From assembly GCA_025506515.1 (NCBI GenBank), contig CM046456.1:69946313-70010312 (forward strand): a DNA stretch of 64,000 nucleotides, in the 5' to 3' direction. Positions 22,708-36,038 of the stretch are shown in pieces. Below the pieces are notes generated by a model. That model saw nothing but the letters and a program-made list of their open reading frames with translations. It was not told where the DNA came from and ran no database searches. How positions within the stretch are numbered: the first letter of the stretch is position 1; each line of letters starts with the position of its first letter. Position numbers and translations under genes: made by a program. Source of the DNA: Flaveria trinervia. Lineage: Eukaryota > Streptophyta > Magnoliopsida > Asterales > Asteraceae.

Positions 22708-24978
22708 AGCAAGTTTACATATGGCTACAAATCTATTTTATGTAATTTATTTAGATATATCATTTATGGCTTCTTTTTCCTTATAATGTATAGCTTACAT
22801 ATATGTAAACAAGTTTACTTACACCTAAATCTACAGGTTAAAATGTTTACATATATGTAAACAAGCATATATGTATGTTTGCCTACATATACGTAATTAG
22901 ATATCTTGACAGGTTTAAAAGTACCTATACGTAAACATGTGTATGTTTTGTTTTCATATACGTATACGTAAGCATCAATGTAATTACTGAAGAGTTCAAG
23001 AAATATATTTTTGTTCTTCCATATTCAAATGTTGTATTCGTTTTTATTAATAACTAGTATGACACCCCGCGCTTTGCAAAAAGTGTTAAAAATATAAATG
23101 GTAGACTGCAAAAAGTAAATTGAATAGCTTTCAAAGATGTGAAAATAGTGGCTCCTTCAAAACCTTCAAACATTTGAAACAATAGTGACTATTATATGGA
23201 CTACAAAAACAAAATTGTAACATTTGCAAAATGAGTTAAATGAACCAAAATTGACTAACAGAAGGAAAAAAATTGAAAATCAGTTGAGTAGCTTTTAAAG
23301 ATACAATCTTAGTGAGAGATTATAAACGTTAATCATCATACTTCAGTTATTCTAGAACTTGATTGCATGCAAATGTCTCCTACAACATACAACAATAACT
23401 TTTTAATATGCTAATAAGCGGTGCTATTGATAAATAAGATTTAGCATAACATCTGTAAAAATGCAAGTTCTGTACAAAAAGGTGATGCAATACCTAATTA
23501 AGATATAAGTGATAAATTTAAATATCTTGGAGGTGTAATAGAAGAACTTTCTTTCAAACGGTATAGATTCAAACTGATTGCAAAACATCAGCACCTCTAA
23601 AGTGTTTTTCTTCATTTGGATCAAGAACTTATCCTTGAAAGGAACGATGTCAATATTGTGGAACATAACACTACATATTCGAGAAATTAACATGAGGTAT
23701 CATAGAACTCAAAATTAACACACAAATAGAACACCTCAAGCCAGTCAATTATTCTTGAATAGAGTAGAACGATAAGGGTAAATGGAAGTATAATCAAGTG
23801 AAGAGATTCACACCTTACTATAGTCTCTTCCTTCGATTCCTCTTAGAAACATGGTCTTAGAATTCGTGGTGGACCAAATTCCGTTCAGCGAGTTCAAATA
23901 TCCCTGTAAAATCATAATTAAACTATTAAAAATTGAAACCTTAATACAACTCAAAACATCAATTGACACCACTAATGATCCTATCCATTCACTACACATA
24001 CCTTATTAACATGCAATAAAAACCCACTAAATCAAAAGGTTATCACTCCAAATCAACGGCCCCTAAGCTTCCATGTTAGCGTACTTTTTCGCAGGAGTGC
24101 AGATGACCCACACAATACCGTACGGATCCTTCACCTTCCCCACACGCCCACCGTCCACCACCGCACCGTCCACCACCGCACCGGCCTTCACCGCCTTCTC
24201 CACTACTGCTTCACATCCTCTGTCTCCAAGCAGAACACCACTCCGGATGAAACCATTTTAATACTACATCAACATTAACCCTCATCACGATCATGAGAAA
24301 ACAAACAAAGACACGAATATATCATCTACTATCTATCTGCATATCTCAAACAACAAATAGAAACAAAGATCTATGAATTTATGATTTATCTGCATGGTAT
24401 ATCAAGGACGAATATTGCACGGTAATATGAAGGGTCAATCGACTGGATCAAAGACGATGGAAAGGCGAAGATCCACAAAATTCCCTCTCCCCCTCACACC
24501 TTTTCTTTCTTTCTTTCTCTCTCTACTGGATCAAGGAAACTATGAAAGCAAAAGAAGAAAGAGCAAAAGTAAGTTGCATAACATGCATTAAGGGTTGTAC
24601 TTACATAAATAATTTGTACATGCTGCTTTAAGATCTGTATACACTGTACATCCAGTTGTGTTATGTGTGTGTATATATATATAATGTATTTGATTAAAAA
24701 ATTAATATTGCATTTGATTATGGAGAGAGAGAGAGAAAAAGAGGATTAAGGAATTTTGTTTGTTTCTAGATATACAAATTATAACCTTCCCAATATACCC
24801 TTAAAACATTTAACTGAGACAATAATCTATTTGCTATTTTCAAATTTACCATGATGGATATCAACCATAAATCAATCTTAATCAATGGTTTAAAAGTAGT
24901 TTCCTTGGTTTTCTTATAAATATTAGTTTTCTTAGGAACCCTTCCCTATGTGTGTGTGTGTGTCTATATATATATATA
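22708..24978. repeat. 2.27-kb tandem duplication, copy B
   Basis: Copy B follows copy A directly. The offset between corresponding bases drifts from 2275 at the start to 2271 at the end. Fourteen one-base indels account for it, and I found no substitution. The Helitron-like CTAG end recurs at 23054-23057. The right end passes into a long (TA)n/ATACATG tract. Confidence 0.9.
24063..24257 (-). pseudogene. Captured glyoxalase-like exon, copy B (frameshifted)
   Basis: The same exon as at 21791-21985 but with one A missing near 24211 (GCTTCACATCC instead of GCTTCAACATCC), which breaks the frame. As the only change in the exon, it is a natural candidate for a consensus-sequence error. Confidence 0.6.
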
Positions 24979-25063
24979 TACATGTATATACCTATATACA
25001 TGTATATACATATATACATGTATATACATCTATGCATGTATATACATCAATATATATACATAT
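24952..25063. repeat. Microsatellite (TG)n-(TA)n with ACATGTATAT repeats
   Basis: Alternating purine-pyrimidine sequence with several ATACATGTATATAC units. It abuts the truncated LTR of Sirevirus B at about 25064 and is probably involved in that truncation. Confidence 0.85.
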
Positions 25064-25667
25064 GAACGAATAGAGATTGATCAGGAATGACTATGAAGTT
25101 GGACAAGCTTTTTTGAACGTTCTAGACGGCTAGGGTTCGTGTATTATGAAGTATTCTCTCAATTGTTTCGAATTGTTACGCTTTTCCACGAATTAAGTAG
25201 TATTTATAGGTTAGGGGTTTCCAATCGTACGAATGAACCATTAGCATGGTTTAGTCGTGCGACTGACTCATGCGATTGATCCATATGCACGACTGAAGGT
25301 TCAGTCGTGCGATTGAGTCAATCTTATGTCTCAATCGTGCGACTGATCCAGTCTCCTGGTTCAGTCGTGCGACTGGTCCATAAGCATGATGTATTCATGC
25401 GTATAGTCCATGAGCATGGGCCATTAGCATGAATACTCATCCGTCTAGGTTGAACACATTACTCAATCATCATTGACTTTGAATTGTGTACAACTACCTC
25501 AAACTTATATAGTAAGTTCATTATATTTTAACACAATAATAATATGAAATATTTAACATTATAAACATCAACCACATATTATATTTCATTGAACCCATTC
25601 ATTACAAATATGTAGACATGAAAGACATTTATATTAAGCTTATAAACTAGGTACACATGTATTTACA
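25064..25667 (-). repeat. 3' LTR of Sirevirus B (truncated)
   Basis: It matches 50043-50673. On the minus strand it starts TGTAAATACATG at 25667, after the polypurine tract CCAAGGGGGAGTT (complement of 25668-25680). It lacks about 140 bases of the LTR end present at 49905-50043. It contains palindromes such as TCAGTCGTGCGACTGG (25361-25376) and a TATA box, CCTATAAATA (25201-25210, minus strand). Confidence 0.85.
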
Positions 25668-25852
25668 AACTCCCCCTTGGACCATGTTTCCTCTATTATC
25701 TAACACTCTTCATATATTCCTGGAACTTCTTGTACTTCTCTTCTTTTGTAACTCCTACATGTATCTCGAATGCAAAGCAGAGTCTTATCACATGTTGAAA
25801 CTGAAGAGGTTGCACTATATCCTGCATGTCATAGAACAATGGCCACTTTTAT

Positions 25853-26937
25853 AAAGTGTAAACATCTTCAGCTGACAAGTTGGTAAGCCACATTGGGTCG
25901 AATACCCGGGTAGTCTCTATCTGTCCCTGTTTGTTCAGAACTATGACCGTTTCTCCTGTCCTCTAATCATAATACAACCATTTGAAGTGTGGAGTGAAGT
26001 CCTGAGGCATTTCTCGTAAGGGAATCTTTGACATTGTGTGCGGAGGACTCCACTTTAGCACTACTTTTGGCTTCCCAGATATCGGGTCCACTTCAGACCT
26101 ATGGAGGTACCTCTTCGTTTGTTGAGGTCTGAAGTTTACCCATGTGGTGTGATATTTTTTCTTCAACGCAGCCTCAAACCAACCTGACATCTTCCTTGGA
26201 TTAGCATATAGCATATCTAAGCATGCCACTCGGTTGAGCTCAAAACCTGGAAGAGTCTTCAGATCATGAGGATATCTGAAGTACTCAATCCCCTTTTCTT
26301 TCTTAACAACATAGACATTCAATCTTCAAAATGAGCCCACGCAATGATTTTGTCGGACACCTTCTTATGTTTCTTAACTCTATACAGTTTGGTGTAGATA
26401 TTTTGCTTTGTAGGTGTGCGCTGGGCTTTCATTTCAACAAAACAAGCTGCACATCCAGCTTTCTTCAATTCGACATTTGCGTCCAAATCTTGGGTTGAGC
26501 TTTCTTCTTTATCCTTTTCTTTCTCTACTTCATTCAGCTTCTTAAAGCACTACTGTTGAAGGTTTCACCCAAATTAGGGATAACATGTCCATCCATATCA
26601 GTGTACTGAGAATAATGATCAGTAGTGACGTCCTCTATCTCAATTTCGTCGACATCATTAAGCTCATCGTCAATTGCCACATCAACCATAGGAGCATCTT
26701 TGACCAACTCATACGGATTCAACCTGAATATTTCAGCCAGCTGCTCATCCGTCAGTCGTGTATGATCTCTCCCTCCTCTGGCATGTAGCTAACAGACCGT
26801 CTAACTATCCCTTGCAAGTGAAGAATCATGGTTAATTGAGTCTTGACCTGCTAAAGGGGTTGGACATTGAATTCGTCAGTCTGTTAAGTTTTATCTGTTT
26901 GATTAAACATTAAGCATAACACAAATAAGTCATCATA
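25853..26937 (-). pseudogene. Sirevirus B third ORF, 3' part
   Basis: The minus strand holds an acidic segment (VAIDDELNDVDEIEIEDV, 26700-26570) and then, in a shifted frame, a 119-codon block (26322-25963) with FRYPHDLKTLPGFELNR, ANPRKMSGWFEAALKKKYH and PHTMSKIPLREMPQDF. By layout and by the pattern of a vIRVxG-like strand followed by LP-(E/D)L and an NP segment, it corresponds to the IRVQG/NYYEGLDLVNMPLVNP block of Sirevirus A's third ORF. A frameshift lies near 26325. The 5' half of this ORF is at 36219-37591, on the far side of the gypsy insertion. No membrane segment is seen. Confidence 0.55.
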
Positions 26938-28989
26938 TGTAAGGCCCCTTTCCCGGGACGCTTACAGTTGGATCCTCATCGCACATAAAACATATAACTA
27001 CATGAGTATTTCATAAAGCAACGCAACGGAAACATTTAAAAATGACATTTCGTTTCAATATAGTAGCTTTTGCAAAATAATACATCACTAATCGTTTACA
27101 AACTACATTGTTGCATTACATGACAAAAGCGTTATATAAATGGATGTCATCCCTAAAGAGCGAGTAGCCACCTCGTGCCATCCTCAGCAATCATTACCTG
27201 CCAACCGGAAACACATCAAAGTCAGTGTTGCTGAGTGAGTTCTAGTTTTATAAAATATAACACACTTTTCTTTCATTAAAACCATTCTTTACTTTCATGC
27301 GAACATACAACATACGTACACATAGATAATATCGTATTATCTTCATCATTCGTTAACTTCCGTTCATTTATTCATTCTTACTTCATTCATTCGTTCATCA
27401 TTACATCTTTTCCTTTCGTCATCACCATGAACTTACCCTTCATGCTCATGATACTAGGCCAAAGCCTATGATAGATCTTCATTCATGATGCACTGCACCT
27501 CGGCCACAGTACCTAAGGTAAAGTTCAGGTATACCATTGACATGTGCTAGCCCTTCATGCTCATGGTACTGGACCTAAGCCTATAATAGACCTTCATTCA
27601 CGATGCCTAGCACCTCTGGTTAGAGTACCTAAGGCAACCAACAATGGTTCCATACATATGGTCAATCACAAAGAAAGACCCCGATGTGCATCCTCCCGGG
27701 GTAGCGAACCCGCACACGTTGGGCTAACACCTTTTAGTGGCGTGTCTTGACATACAGTGCTTGCAAGACTTTCATTACTTTCATCATTCATTAATGCATG
27801 CATTCTTACTTCATGTTCCTCTTTTCTTTATCTTTCACTTTACGTTACATAATACTTTCACTTCGTTCATTAACGTTCATCGTAAGGCCACGGAAGATAA
27901 ACATACATCATAAGGAACATCAACATACACATACGATATCATCAAACAGGGCAACATCATACATACATACATACGTGCATAATCATGCAACATCATCATC
28001 ATGCCCAACATGCTCTCTAAGGCCTCAACAGTCATTTTACATGAACTTACGGGAACTTTTACGTCAAAACTTACATCTGCACTTTCTCCCGAAAGTCAGA
28101 AGTTAAACTACACTTTTCCTCGGGTGCAACAGCCCTATTCGGGCGTATGGACACCCTTCATTCGCATGACCTCCATGCGACTGAACATAGTGCGATTGAA
28201 CCAATGCGGATGAACACTTATGCGAATGAACATCCAATCGTGCGAATAGATCTCATGCGGATGAAGCTAATACGGATGAGCACTTGTGCGAGTGGACCCT
28301 CAGTCACATGAATACCCATGCGACTAGCCTCAATCGTGCGAATGAACTCTCAATCGTGCGAATGAACCCCCAATCGCACCTCATTCGCCGTATGGCCTCC
28401 ATTTGGTCGCCTAGCCCTAGCTAGTGCAGAATGTAGTTCATCCCGAACCTAATCTGCCATTTTCGACCTCCAAGCTCATCTATAACCATTCTAAGCCCAA
28501 ATCAATCATCCTAAACCTTAGGAATGCATACGACAACACCATTCAAGCACACACAGCCTCAAAAGCAAGACCCAAACGAGTCATACACATACCCACACAT
28601 ACACAAACGGGTCAACACATACACACTCAAAACCCCGATTTTCAGATGTGTTCAAGCCCCAAATCATTCAAAAACGTTTACAGGAGGGGCCTAGAACTCA
28701 CACAAATGACCATAATGGGAAGAGCTTCGATTTGACTCGCTTCTCAACGATTTAGCTCACTCGAATCAACCCGAACCAACTTTTCTCCCTTTTTTTCTTC
28801 TTTCTCTCTTCTCCTCTTTCTTTTGGCTGAAAATGTGAGTGTGGGGAGAGGGTAAGGGCTTCCCTCTCCCTTTATATACCCCCACTCACTCAAATTTCTT
28901 TCATTGGCGACTTTGGTCCCTCGACTTAGGGCTTTATTTCTTTTTCTTCATTGGTCGGGTTCAAAATAAATAAATAACCGGGTGTTACA
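26938..28989 (-). repeat. 3' LTR of the gypsy element
   Basis: TGTAAGGCCCC...GGTGTTACA, about 2052 bp, nearly identical to 33982-36038. On the minus strand a TATA box, GGGTATATAAAGGG, lies near 28870-28883. A cluster of TCAATCGTGCGAATGAA-type motifs (28140-28400) lies downstream of that box. On the 28990 side the minus strand has a G-rich polypurine tract (complement of AGTTCACCCCCCC). Confidence 0.9.
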
Positions 28990-29027
28990 AGTTCACCCCC
29001 CCTAAATAGGTTTCGTCCCCAAACCTG

Positions 29028-32000
29028 TCATTCCTCGAACAAACATGGATAATGATGTCTCATTTCTTCCTCAGTCTCCCACGTTGACTCGGATCCCTTC
29101 CTGTGCTTCCACTGTACACACACAAGAAGAACCACTTTATTTCTCAGCCTTTTCTCTTTTCGATTGATGATTGCCACTAGTTGCTCCACATAATTGAGCC
29201 GTTTGTCTACCTCGATATTTTCCAATGGAACAATCATATCTTTGTCTGCCAATCACTTCCTTAGATGAGATACGTGGAATGTCAGGTGAATTCCACTTAA
29301 CTCATCCGGTAACTCCAGTCTATAGGACACCTCTCCTACTCGAGCGATGATTCGGAAAGGGACTATGTACCTCGGGCTCAACTTTCCCTACTTTTGGAAA
29401 CAAATGATACCCTTCTAATGTGAGACCTTCAACATAACCCAGTCCCCCACCTGGAACTCAATCGCTCTGCGTTGTTTATCAGTGTACGACTTCTATCTAT
29501 CTTTGGCTGCCTTCATGAAGGCTTTGATCTTCTCAAGCTTCTCAGTTGTAGCCTCGATCACCTCGATGCTCCCCAACTTCTTCTGACCAATATCACCCCA
29601 ACAAACGGGTGTTCTGCATCTCCTGTCGTATAGCATCTCATATGGTGGCATACCAATGCTGGCATGATAGTTGTTGTTGTATGAGAATTCGGCTAATGGT
29701 AGGTGGTCATCCAAACTTCCCCCAAAGTCAATCACACATGCCCGAAGCATGTCTTCCAATGTTTGAATGGTCCTTTCTGACTGTCCATCAGTTTGGGGAT
29801 GATAAGTCATGCTAATATGTTACCTCGTCCCCATGGCGTCGTAGAATTTCTTCCAGAATTTGGAGGTAAAACCGGGTGTCACGATCAGATACAATAGACA
29901 CTGGTACCCATGACGAGTTACAATCTCCTTGATGAACAGTCTGCCAACCTCTCAGATGAATATGTCTCGCGGATCGGTAGTAAATGAGTCTCTTCGTCAG
30001 ATGGTCAACAATCACCCATATGGTATCATACCCTTTCGGGTACGTGGCAGCTTCGTGATGAAATCCATGGTTGTATCTTTCAGATGAATATGTGCTCCCA
30101 CTTCCACTCCGGTACATCCAAAGGTTGTATCTTTCCATACGGCTTTTGATGCTCGGCCTTCACTTGTAGACACGTAAGGCACTTACTCACATACTCCACC
30201 ACGTCACGTTTCATACCTGGCCCCAATAATCCTTCTTCATGTCTTGGTACATTTTCGTGGCACCGGGATGAATAGAGTACCAAGTCTTGTGAGCTTCATC
30301 CATAATCTTCACCCGTATATCCCCAACGAGGAATCCACGTCCTCCCGAATCGAGTTCTAACACCAAGCGTGTTTTCACCCAATTCCACAACTAAACCTCT
30401 CATTCTTTCAGAGTTAAGATGATCTTCTTTCAGTGCCTCATCTTGAAACTCTTTGACTTGCTTCATCATGTCAGAGGTCATGATCAGCTAATATGCTTTT
30501 ACCGAATCGGCTCGGGCCTCTCTTTTCGACTAAGGGCATCAGCCACCATGTTGGCCTTGCCCGGATGGTAATGGATCTCACAATCATAATCCTTGATAAG
30601 TTCTAACCATCTTCTCTGCCTCATGTCAGGTCTTTTTGCTCAAAGAAGTACTTCAAGCTCTTGTGGTTAGTGAAGATGGTGCACTTCATCCCGTACAGAT
30701 AGTGCCTCCAAATCTTTAGTGCAAAGACCACGACTGCTAGCTCCAAGTCTTGAGTAAGGTAGTTGACTTCATGAACCTTCAATTGTCGGGATGCATAGGC
30801 TATAACCTTCCCTCTCTGCATTACACCCACCCCACACCCCGAGTAGGAAGCATCCGAATAAACCACAGATCTTCCCTTCCATCGGGTGATAACAGAACAG
30901 GAGCTTGAGTCAATCTCGTCTTCAATTCTTCATACGCCTTCTCTTGAGTCTGACCCCATACAAACTACACGTCTCTCCGAGTCAACTTGGTCAGTGGAGA
31001 AGCAATCTTAGAGAAGTCTTGATAAACCTTCTATAATAGCCCGCCAAACCTAAGAAGCTACGAATCTCGGATGGCGTCTTAGGAGACTTCCATTGAATCA
31101 CGACCTCCATCTTTGCCGGGTCCATCATAATCCCATCGGGATTCATCACATGACCCAACGTTGAACTTCGCGCAACCAGAACGTGCACTTGGAGAATTTA
31201 ACATGCAACCTCTCCCTCCTCAATGTTTCCAAAACCTCCTGAATGTGACCGGCATTCTCTATCTTGCTCTTCGAATAAATCAGGATATCATCAATAAACA
31301 CAATCACTGATTTATCCAACATAGGCCGACACACACGGTTCATCAGATCAATAAAAGCAGCTGGTGACATGACAAGAAACTCGTAGTGACCATAGCGCGT
31401 GCGAAAAGCTGTTTTAAGGATATCCTGCTCCTTCACCGTCAACTGATGATAGCCAGATCGAAGGTCGATCCTTGAAAACCAACTCGCACCCCGAAGCTGA
31501 TCGAACAAATCATCTATTCTCCGTAAGGGGTATCGGTTCTTCACCGTCAACTTGTTCAGCTCACGGTAGTCAATACACAATCTCATGCTACCGTATTTCT
31601 TCTTCACAAACAAGACCGGAGCACCCCAAGGAGAGATACTCGGTCTAATGAACCCCTTATCAAGCAGCTCTTGCAACTGCTCCATCAACTCTTTCATTTC
31701 TATCGGAGCCAACCAATACGGTGCCTTGGCAACAGGTTGGGCACCCGGTATCAGATCAATCTGAAACTCGATCTCTCGGTTAGGTGGCACTCCTGATAAG
31801 TCTTCTGGGAACACATCTGGAAAGTCACACACAACAGTACATCCAACAATCGTGGTGTGGGCGTATCCACATCCTTTACATAAGCCAAGTGGTACTACAT
31901 CCACGTCTCATACACTTTCCCACCACCGCCACTGATATCACTTTCCGGATCATCGTGACCCGATCTCCATAAATAGTTACCAAACTCCCATCAGCGCTGT

Positions 32001-32345
32001 CAAACGAATCATCTTCTTGCGACACACAATGTTCGCCTCGGAGTCCGCCAACCAATCCATCCCAAGCACCAAATTAAAACCACCTAAGGTCATCACGAAC
32101 CGTCTAACAGGAAACTTATGACCCTCAAGTTCCACATCATAGTTCTCTATCATCTCCAAAATCATGGTAGACTTACCTATGGCAGTTTCTACCTCAAAGG
32201 GCGCATCAATACATCTACTACTAACTGGCAGCTTAGCATAGAAAGCAGCAGAAATAAAACTTTTATTGGCACCCAAATCAAATAACACAGAAGCTAAAGT
32301 TTGGTTCGCTAGAAACGTACCGACACAACATTAGGGTCCGTCCTG
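29028..32345 (-). pseudogene. Gypsy pol: protease, RT, RNase H, integrase, chromodomain
   Basis: Protease (32288-31977): the active-site triad reads Asp-Leu-Gly instead of Asp-Ser-Gly, followed by LVLGMDWL. RT (31904-31146): GFIRPSISPWGAPVLFVKKK, LCIDYRELNK and the FIDD catalytic box (about 31290), then LRRERLHVKFSKC. RNase H (30866-30621): VYSDAS, YASRQLKVHE and TNHKSLKY. Integrase (30283-29493): zinc-binding CLTCLQVKAEH, then YHPQTDGQSERTIQTLE with the catalytic Glu. The C-terminus (29252-29028) has LRNKVVLLVCVQWKHR, SESTWE and MRHHYP, a chromodomain-like tail typical of plant chromoviruses. At least six frame breaks (near 31900, 31170, 30900, 30500, 30130 and 29500) make it non-functional. 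Confidence 0.88.
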
Positions 32346-32353
32346 GCTTCCTC

Positions 32354-33633
32354 CTATGTCATAGTGAAAGCCCTGACGCTCGCCCTCGGTCCTTCACCTC
32401 CCGTCTTCTTTGCCCCGGAACCCTCGGCCCTTGGCTTCTTACAATCCCTACTCGTGTGACCCTCTTCAGCACAGTTAAAGCACCGGACGACACGACAGTC
32501 CTTCGCCATATGCCTCGCCTTCCCATATTTGAAGCACAAGTTCGACCCGAACCTACATTCCCCACTATGCTCTCTCCCACACCTACTACACTTCTTCATA
32601 CCTGCCCCCGATGTGATCGCACGACAGTCGTCCACTCGTGCCTTCTTCTTACCCGTCGAGGCATCACCTCGACCAAACCTCTTCCCCTGCCATTTTTGAT
32701 CACCTCCACCCTTCCTGCCACCTTTAGCCACCACCACCACAGCCCTTTCATCATATAATCTCCCTGCCAAGTCACCGCCGACCTAAATGTGCTCGGTCTG
32801 GCAGCGATCATATGTCTGTGAATATCCGCTGGCAAACCCTGAATACACCTCTTGATCTTTCGAGACAGAGGTGTCACCTGATCTGGCACTAGACGTGCCA
32901 TCTCGTTGAATTTGGTGGTGTACTGTGGTGTGTCATCGCTCCCGCCTCCAACTGCAGGAACTCTCTCTCAACCTTATCCATATCCCGTGAGGACAGAACT
33001 CCTCAATTACCACTTCTTCAGCTCGGACCATCTCATCCTCCTAATAGCCCTGCAACCCTCAGCTTGGACAACGTTGTCCCACCACCACAAGTGGAGTCCA
33101 CAAAAGAGTGGGTAGCAAACTTCACTTTCTGGGTCCTCCCGGCACTCACTGATATCAAGAACAACCTTCATTTCCCTCACCCACCGATGAGCAGCAGCAG
33201 CAGTGCCGTTTCCATCGAAAGTAGGGGTCTTGCATCTTATAACGCCTCGTAGTTACAACCTTGTGCCGCCTCCGGCGCAGGCTCTTCTTCTTCCTCCTCT
33301 TCATCATTAGAGAGAACCGTTTCCGGCTCCGATTGCTCCCGTCCTCCCAAGGACATGTTTCTCTCTTTTCTTTCCCCTTCCCATACTGCCTTGATAACTT
33401 TGGTCACTACAGACGGTAAGATTGTCTACATGCCGATGGACTTCTTCAACCACTGCCTCTTTTACTAAGGCTCTTGGATTGGCGCTCTCGTTGCCACCCT
33501 CTAGATGAGGGGTCTCGGGTTCCTCATGAACCACCTTCTCAACTCTGGGTCTTCCTCTTGTGGCCCGTGGTCCAGCACCACGTCCACCACCACCTCCACC
33601 ACAAGTGGCTTTTGAAGATCTACCACCAGCCAT
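32354..33633 (-). pseudogene. Gypsy gag
   Basis: It likely starts MAGGRSSK at 33633, with a Gly/Arg-rich N-terminus. The middle (32901-32770) has RKIKRCIQGLPADIHRHM, typical of retrotransposon Gag. Zinc knuckles follow: a degenerate one in which the second Cys is Tyr (CFKYGKARHMAKDC, about 32540), and an intact CFNCAEEGHTSRDC (about 32475). Frame breaks occur near 33310, 32900 and 32770. Confidence 0.8.
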
Positions 33634-33965
33634 CACACGCACACTGATAGATTCAAACACCAACACGGTCATTCAAGGGAACAACTCAGTTCATGTCAAG
33701 TATAGTAAGTCCCTAATTATAGTGGCCAGTTGTGATTAGCCACTTAGTTTACTCTTCATACCCCAAGCATTACCTGTCCTGACTACATCAGTATTTAAAT
33801 CTACATACAACACATAACCACATACCATGCGCACATAATACCGGTTAACATTACGAAAATACCTGATGGCACGCATCTACTCAGATTGGCATCCCATTCC
33901 CTTTCTGTCTCATTCTCAGTTTAAGTTAAGGTTTTTTTCAAATTTACCCATTTCACTTAAACTTT

Positions 33966-33981
33966 GGCTCTGAAACCAACT
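33966..33981 (-). other. Primer binding site of the gypsy element
   Basis: Directly inside the 5' LTR the minus strand reads AGTTGGTTTCAGAGCC. It is close to the initiator-methionine tRNA 3' end complement TGGTATCAGAGCC, with one mismatch in the core. Confidence 0.7.
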
Positions 33982-36038
33982 TGTAAGGCCCCGTTCCCAG
34001 GACGCTTATAGTTGGATCCTCATCGCACATAAAACATATAACTACATTTGTATTTCATAAAGCATCACAACGGAAACATTTACAAATGACATTTCTTTTC
34101 AACATAGTAGCTTTTTCAAAATAATACATCGTTAATCGTTTACAAAATACATTGTTGCATTACATCACAAAAGTGTTATATAAATGGATGACATCCCAAA
34201 AGAGCTGAGTAGCCACCTCGTGTCATCTTCAGCAATCATTACCTGCCAACTACAAACACATCAAAGTCATCGTTGTTGAGTGAGTTCTATTTTTATAATA
34301 AAACATATTTTTCTTTCATTAAAACTGTTCTTTACTTTCATGCGATCATACAACATACGTACACATAGATAATATCTTATTATCTTCATCATTCGTTAAC
34401 TTCCGTTCATCATTCATTCTTACTTTCATTCGTTCGTTCATCATTACATCTTTTCCTTTCGTCATCACCATGAACTTTAACCTTTATGCTCATGATACTG
34501 GGCCAAGCCTATGATAGATCTTCATTCACGATGCACTGCACCTCAGGCCACAGTACCTAAGGTAAAGTTCAGGTATACCATTGACATGAGCTATGCCCTT
34601 CATGCTCATGGTACTGGACCTAAGCCTATAATAGACCTTCATTCACGGTGCCCATCACCTCTGGTCATAGTACCTAAGGCAAGCAACAATGGTTCCATAA
34701 ATATGGTCAATCACAAAGAAAGACCCCGATGTGCATCCTCCCAGGGTAGCGAACCCGCAAACCGTTGGGCTAACACCTTTTAATGGCGTGTCCTGACATA
34801 CAGTGCTTGCAAGACTTTCATTACTTTCATCATTCATTAATGCATGCATTCTTACTTCATGTTCCTCTTTTCTTTATCTTTCACTTTACGTTACATAATA
34901 CTTTCACTTCATTCATTAACGTTCATCGTAAGGCCACGGAAGATAAACATACATCATAAGGAACCTCAACATACACATATGATATCATCAAATAGGGCAA
35001 CATCATACATACATAACGTGCATAATCATGCAACATCATCATCATGCCCAACATGCTCTCTAAGGCCTCAACATTCATTTTACATGTACTTACAGGAACC
35101 TTTACGTCAAAACTTACATATGCACTTTCTCCTAAAAGTCAGAAGTTAAACTACACTTTTCCTCGGGTGCAACAGCCCTATTCGGGCATATGGACACCTT
35201 CATTCGCATGACCTCCATGCGACTGAACATAGTGCGATTGAACCAATGCCAATGAACACTTATGCGAATGAACATCCAATCGTGCGAATAGATCTCATGC
35301 GGATGAAGCTAATACGGATGAGCACTTGTGCGAGTGGACCCTCAGTCGCATGACTCCCCATGCGACTAGCCTCATCGTGCGAATGAACTCTCAATCGTGC
35401 AAATGAACCCCCAATCGCACCTCATTCGGCCGTATGGCCTCCATTTGGTCGCCTAGCCCTAGTGGTGCCGAATGTAGTTCATCCTGAACCTAATCTGCCA
35501 TTTTGAACCTCCAAGCTCATCTATACCCATTCTACGCCCAAATCAACCATCCTAAACCTTAGGAATGCATACCACAACACCATTCAAGCACACACACAAC
35601 CTCAAAAGCAAGACCCAAACGAGTCATACACATACCCACACATACACAAACGGGTCAAACACATACACACTCAAAAACCCGATTTTCAGATGTGTTCCAG
35701 CCCCAAATCATTCAAAAACATTTAAAGGAGGGGCCTAGAACTCACACAAATGACCATAATGGGAAGAGCTTCAATTTGACTCGCTTCTTAACGATTCAGC
35801 TCACTCGAATCAACCCGAACCAACTTTTCTCCCTTTTTTTTTTCTCTTCTTTCTCTCTTCTCCTCTTTCTTTTGGCTGAAAATGTGAGTGTGGGGAGAGC
35901 GTAAGGGCTTCCCTCTCCCTTTATATACCCCCACTCACCCAACTTTCTTTCGTTGGCGAGTTTGGTCCCTCGACTTAGGACTTTATTTCTTTTTCTTCAT
36001 TGGTCGGGTTCAAAATAAATAAATAACCAGGTGTTACA
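33982..36038 (-). repeat. 5' LTR of the gypsy element (also 3' LTR of the truncated neighbour)
   Basis: About 2057 bp, matching 26938-28989. It ends ...GTGTTACA at 36038 and is followed by the polypurine-tract side of a second internal region, so this LTR served two elements. It carries the same TCAATCGTGCGAATGAA-like cluster (35190-35440). Confidence 0.88.

Noticed and set aside
25657..25854. Plus-strand 65-codon frame at the polypurine tract of Sirevirus B
   Set aside because: It starts inside the LTR and lies antisense to the third-ORF end; no supporting signal.
28001..28213. Frames inside the gypsy LTRs
   Set aside because: LTR sequence; the corresponding frames in the other LTR (35044 onward) are altered, and the translation follows the repeat motif.
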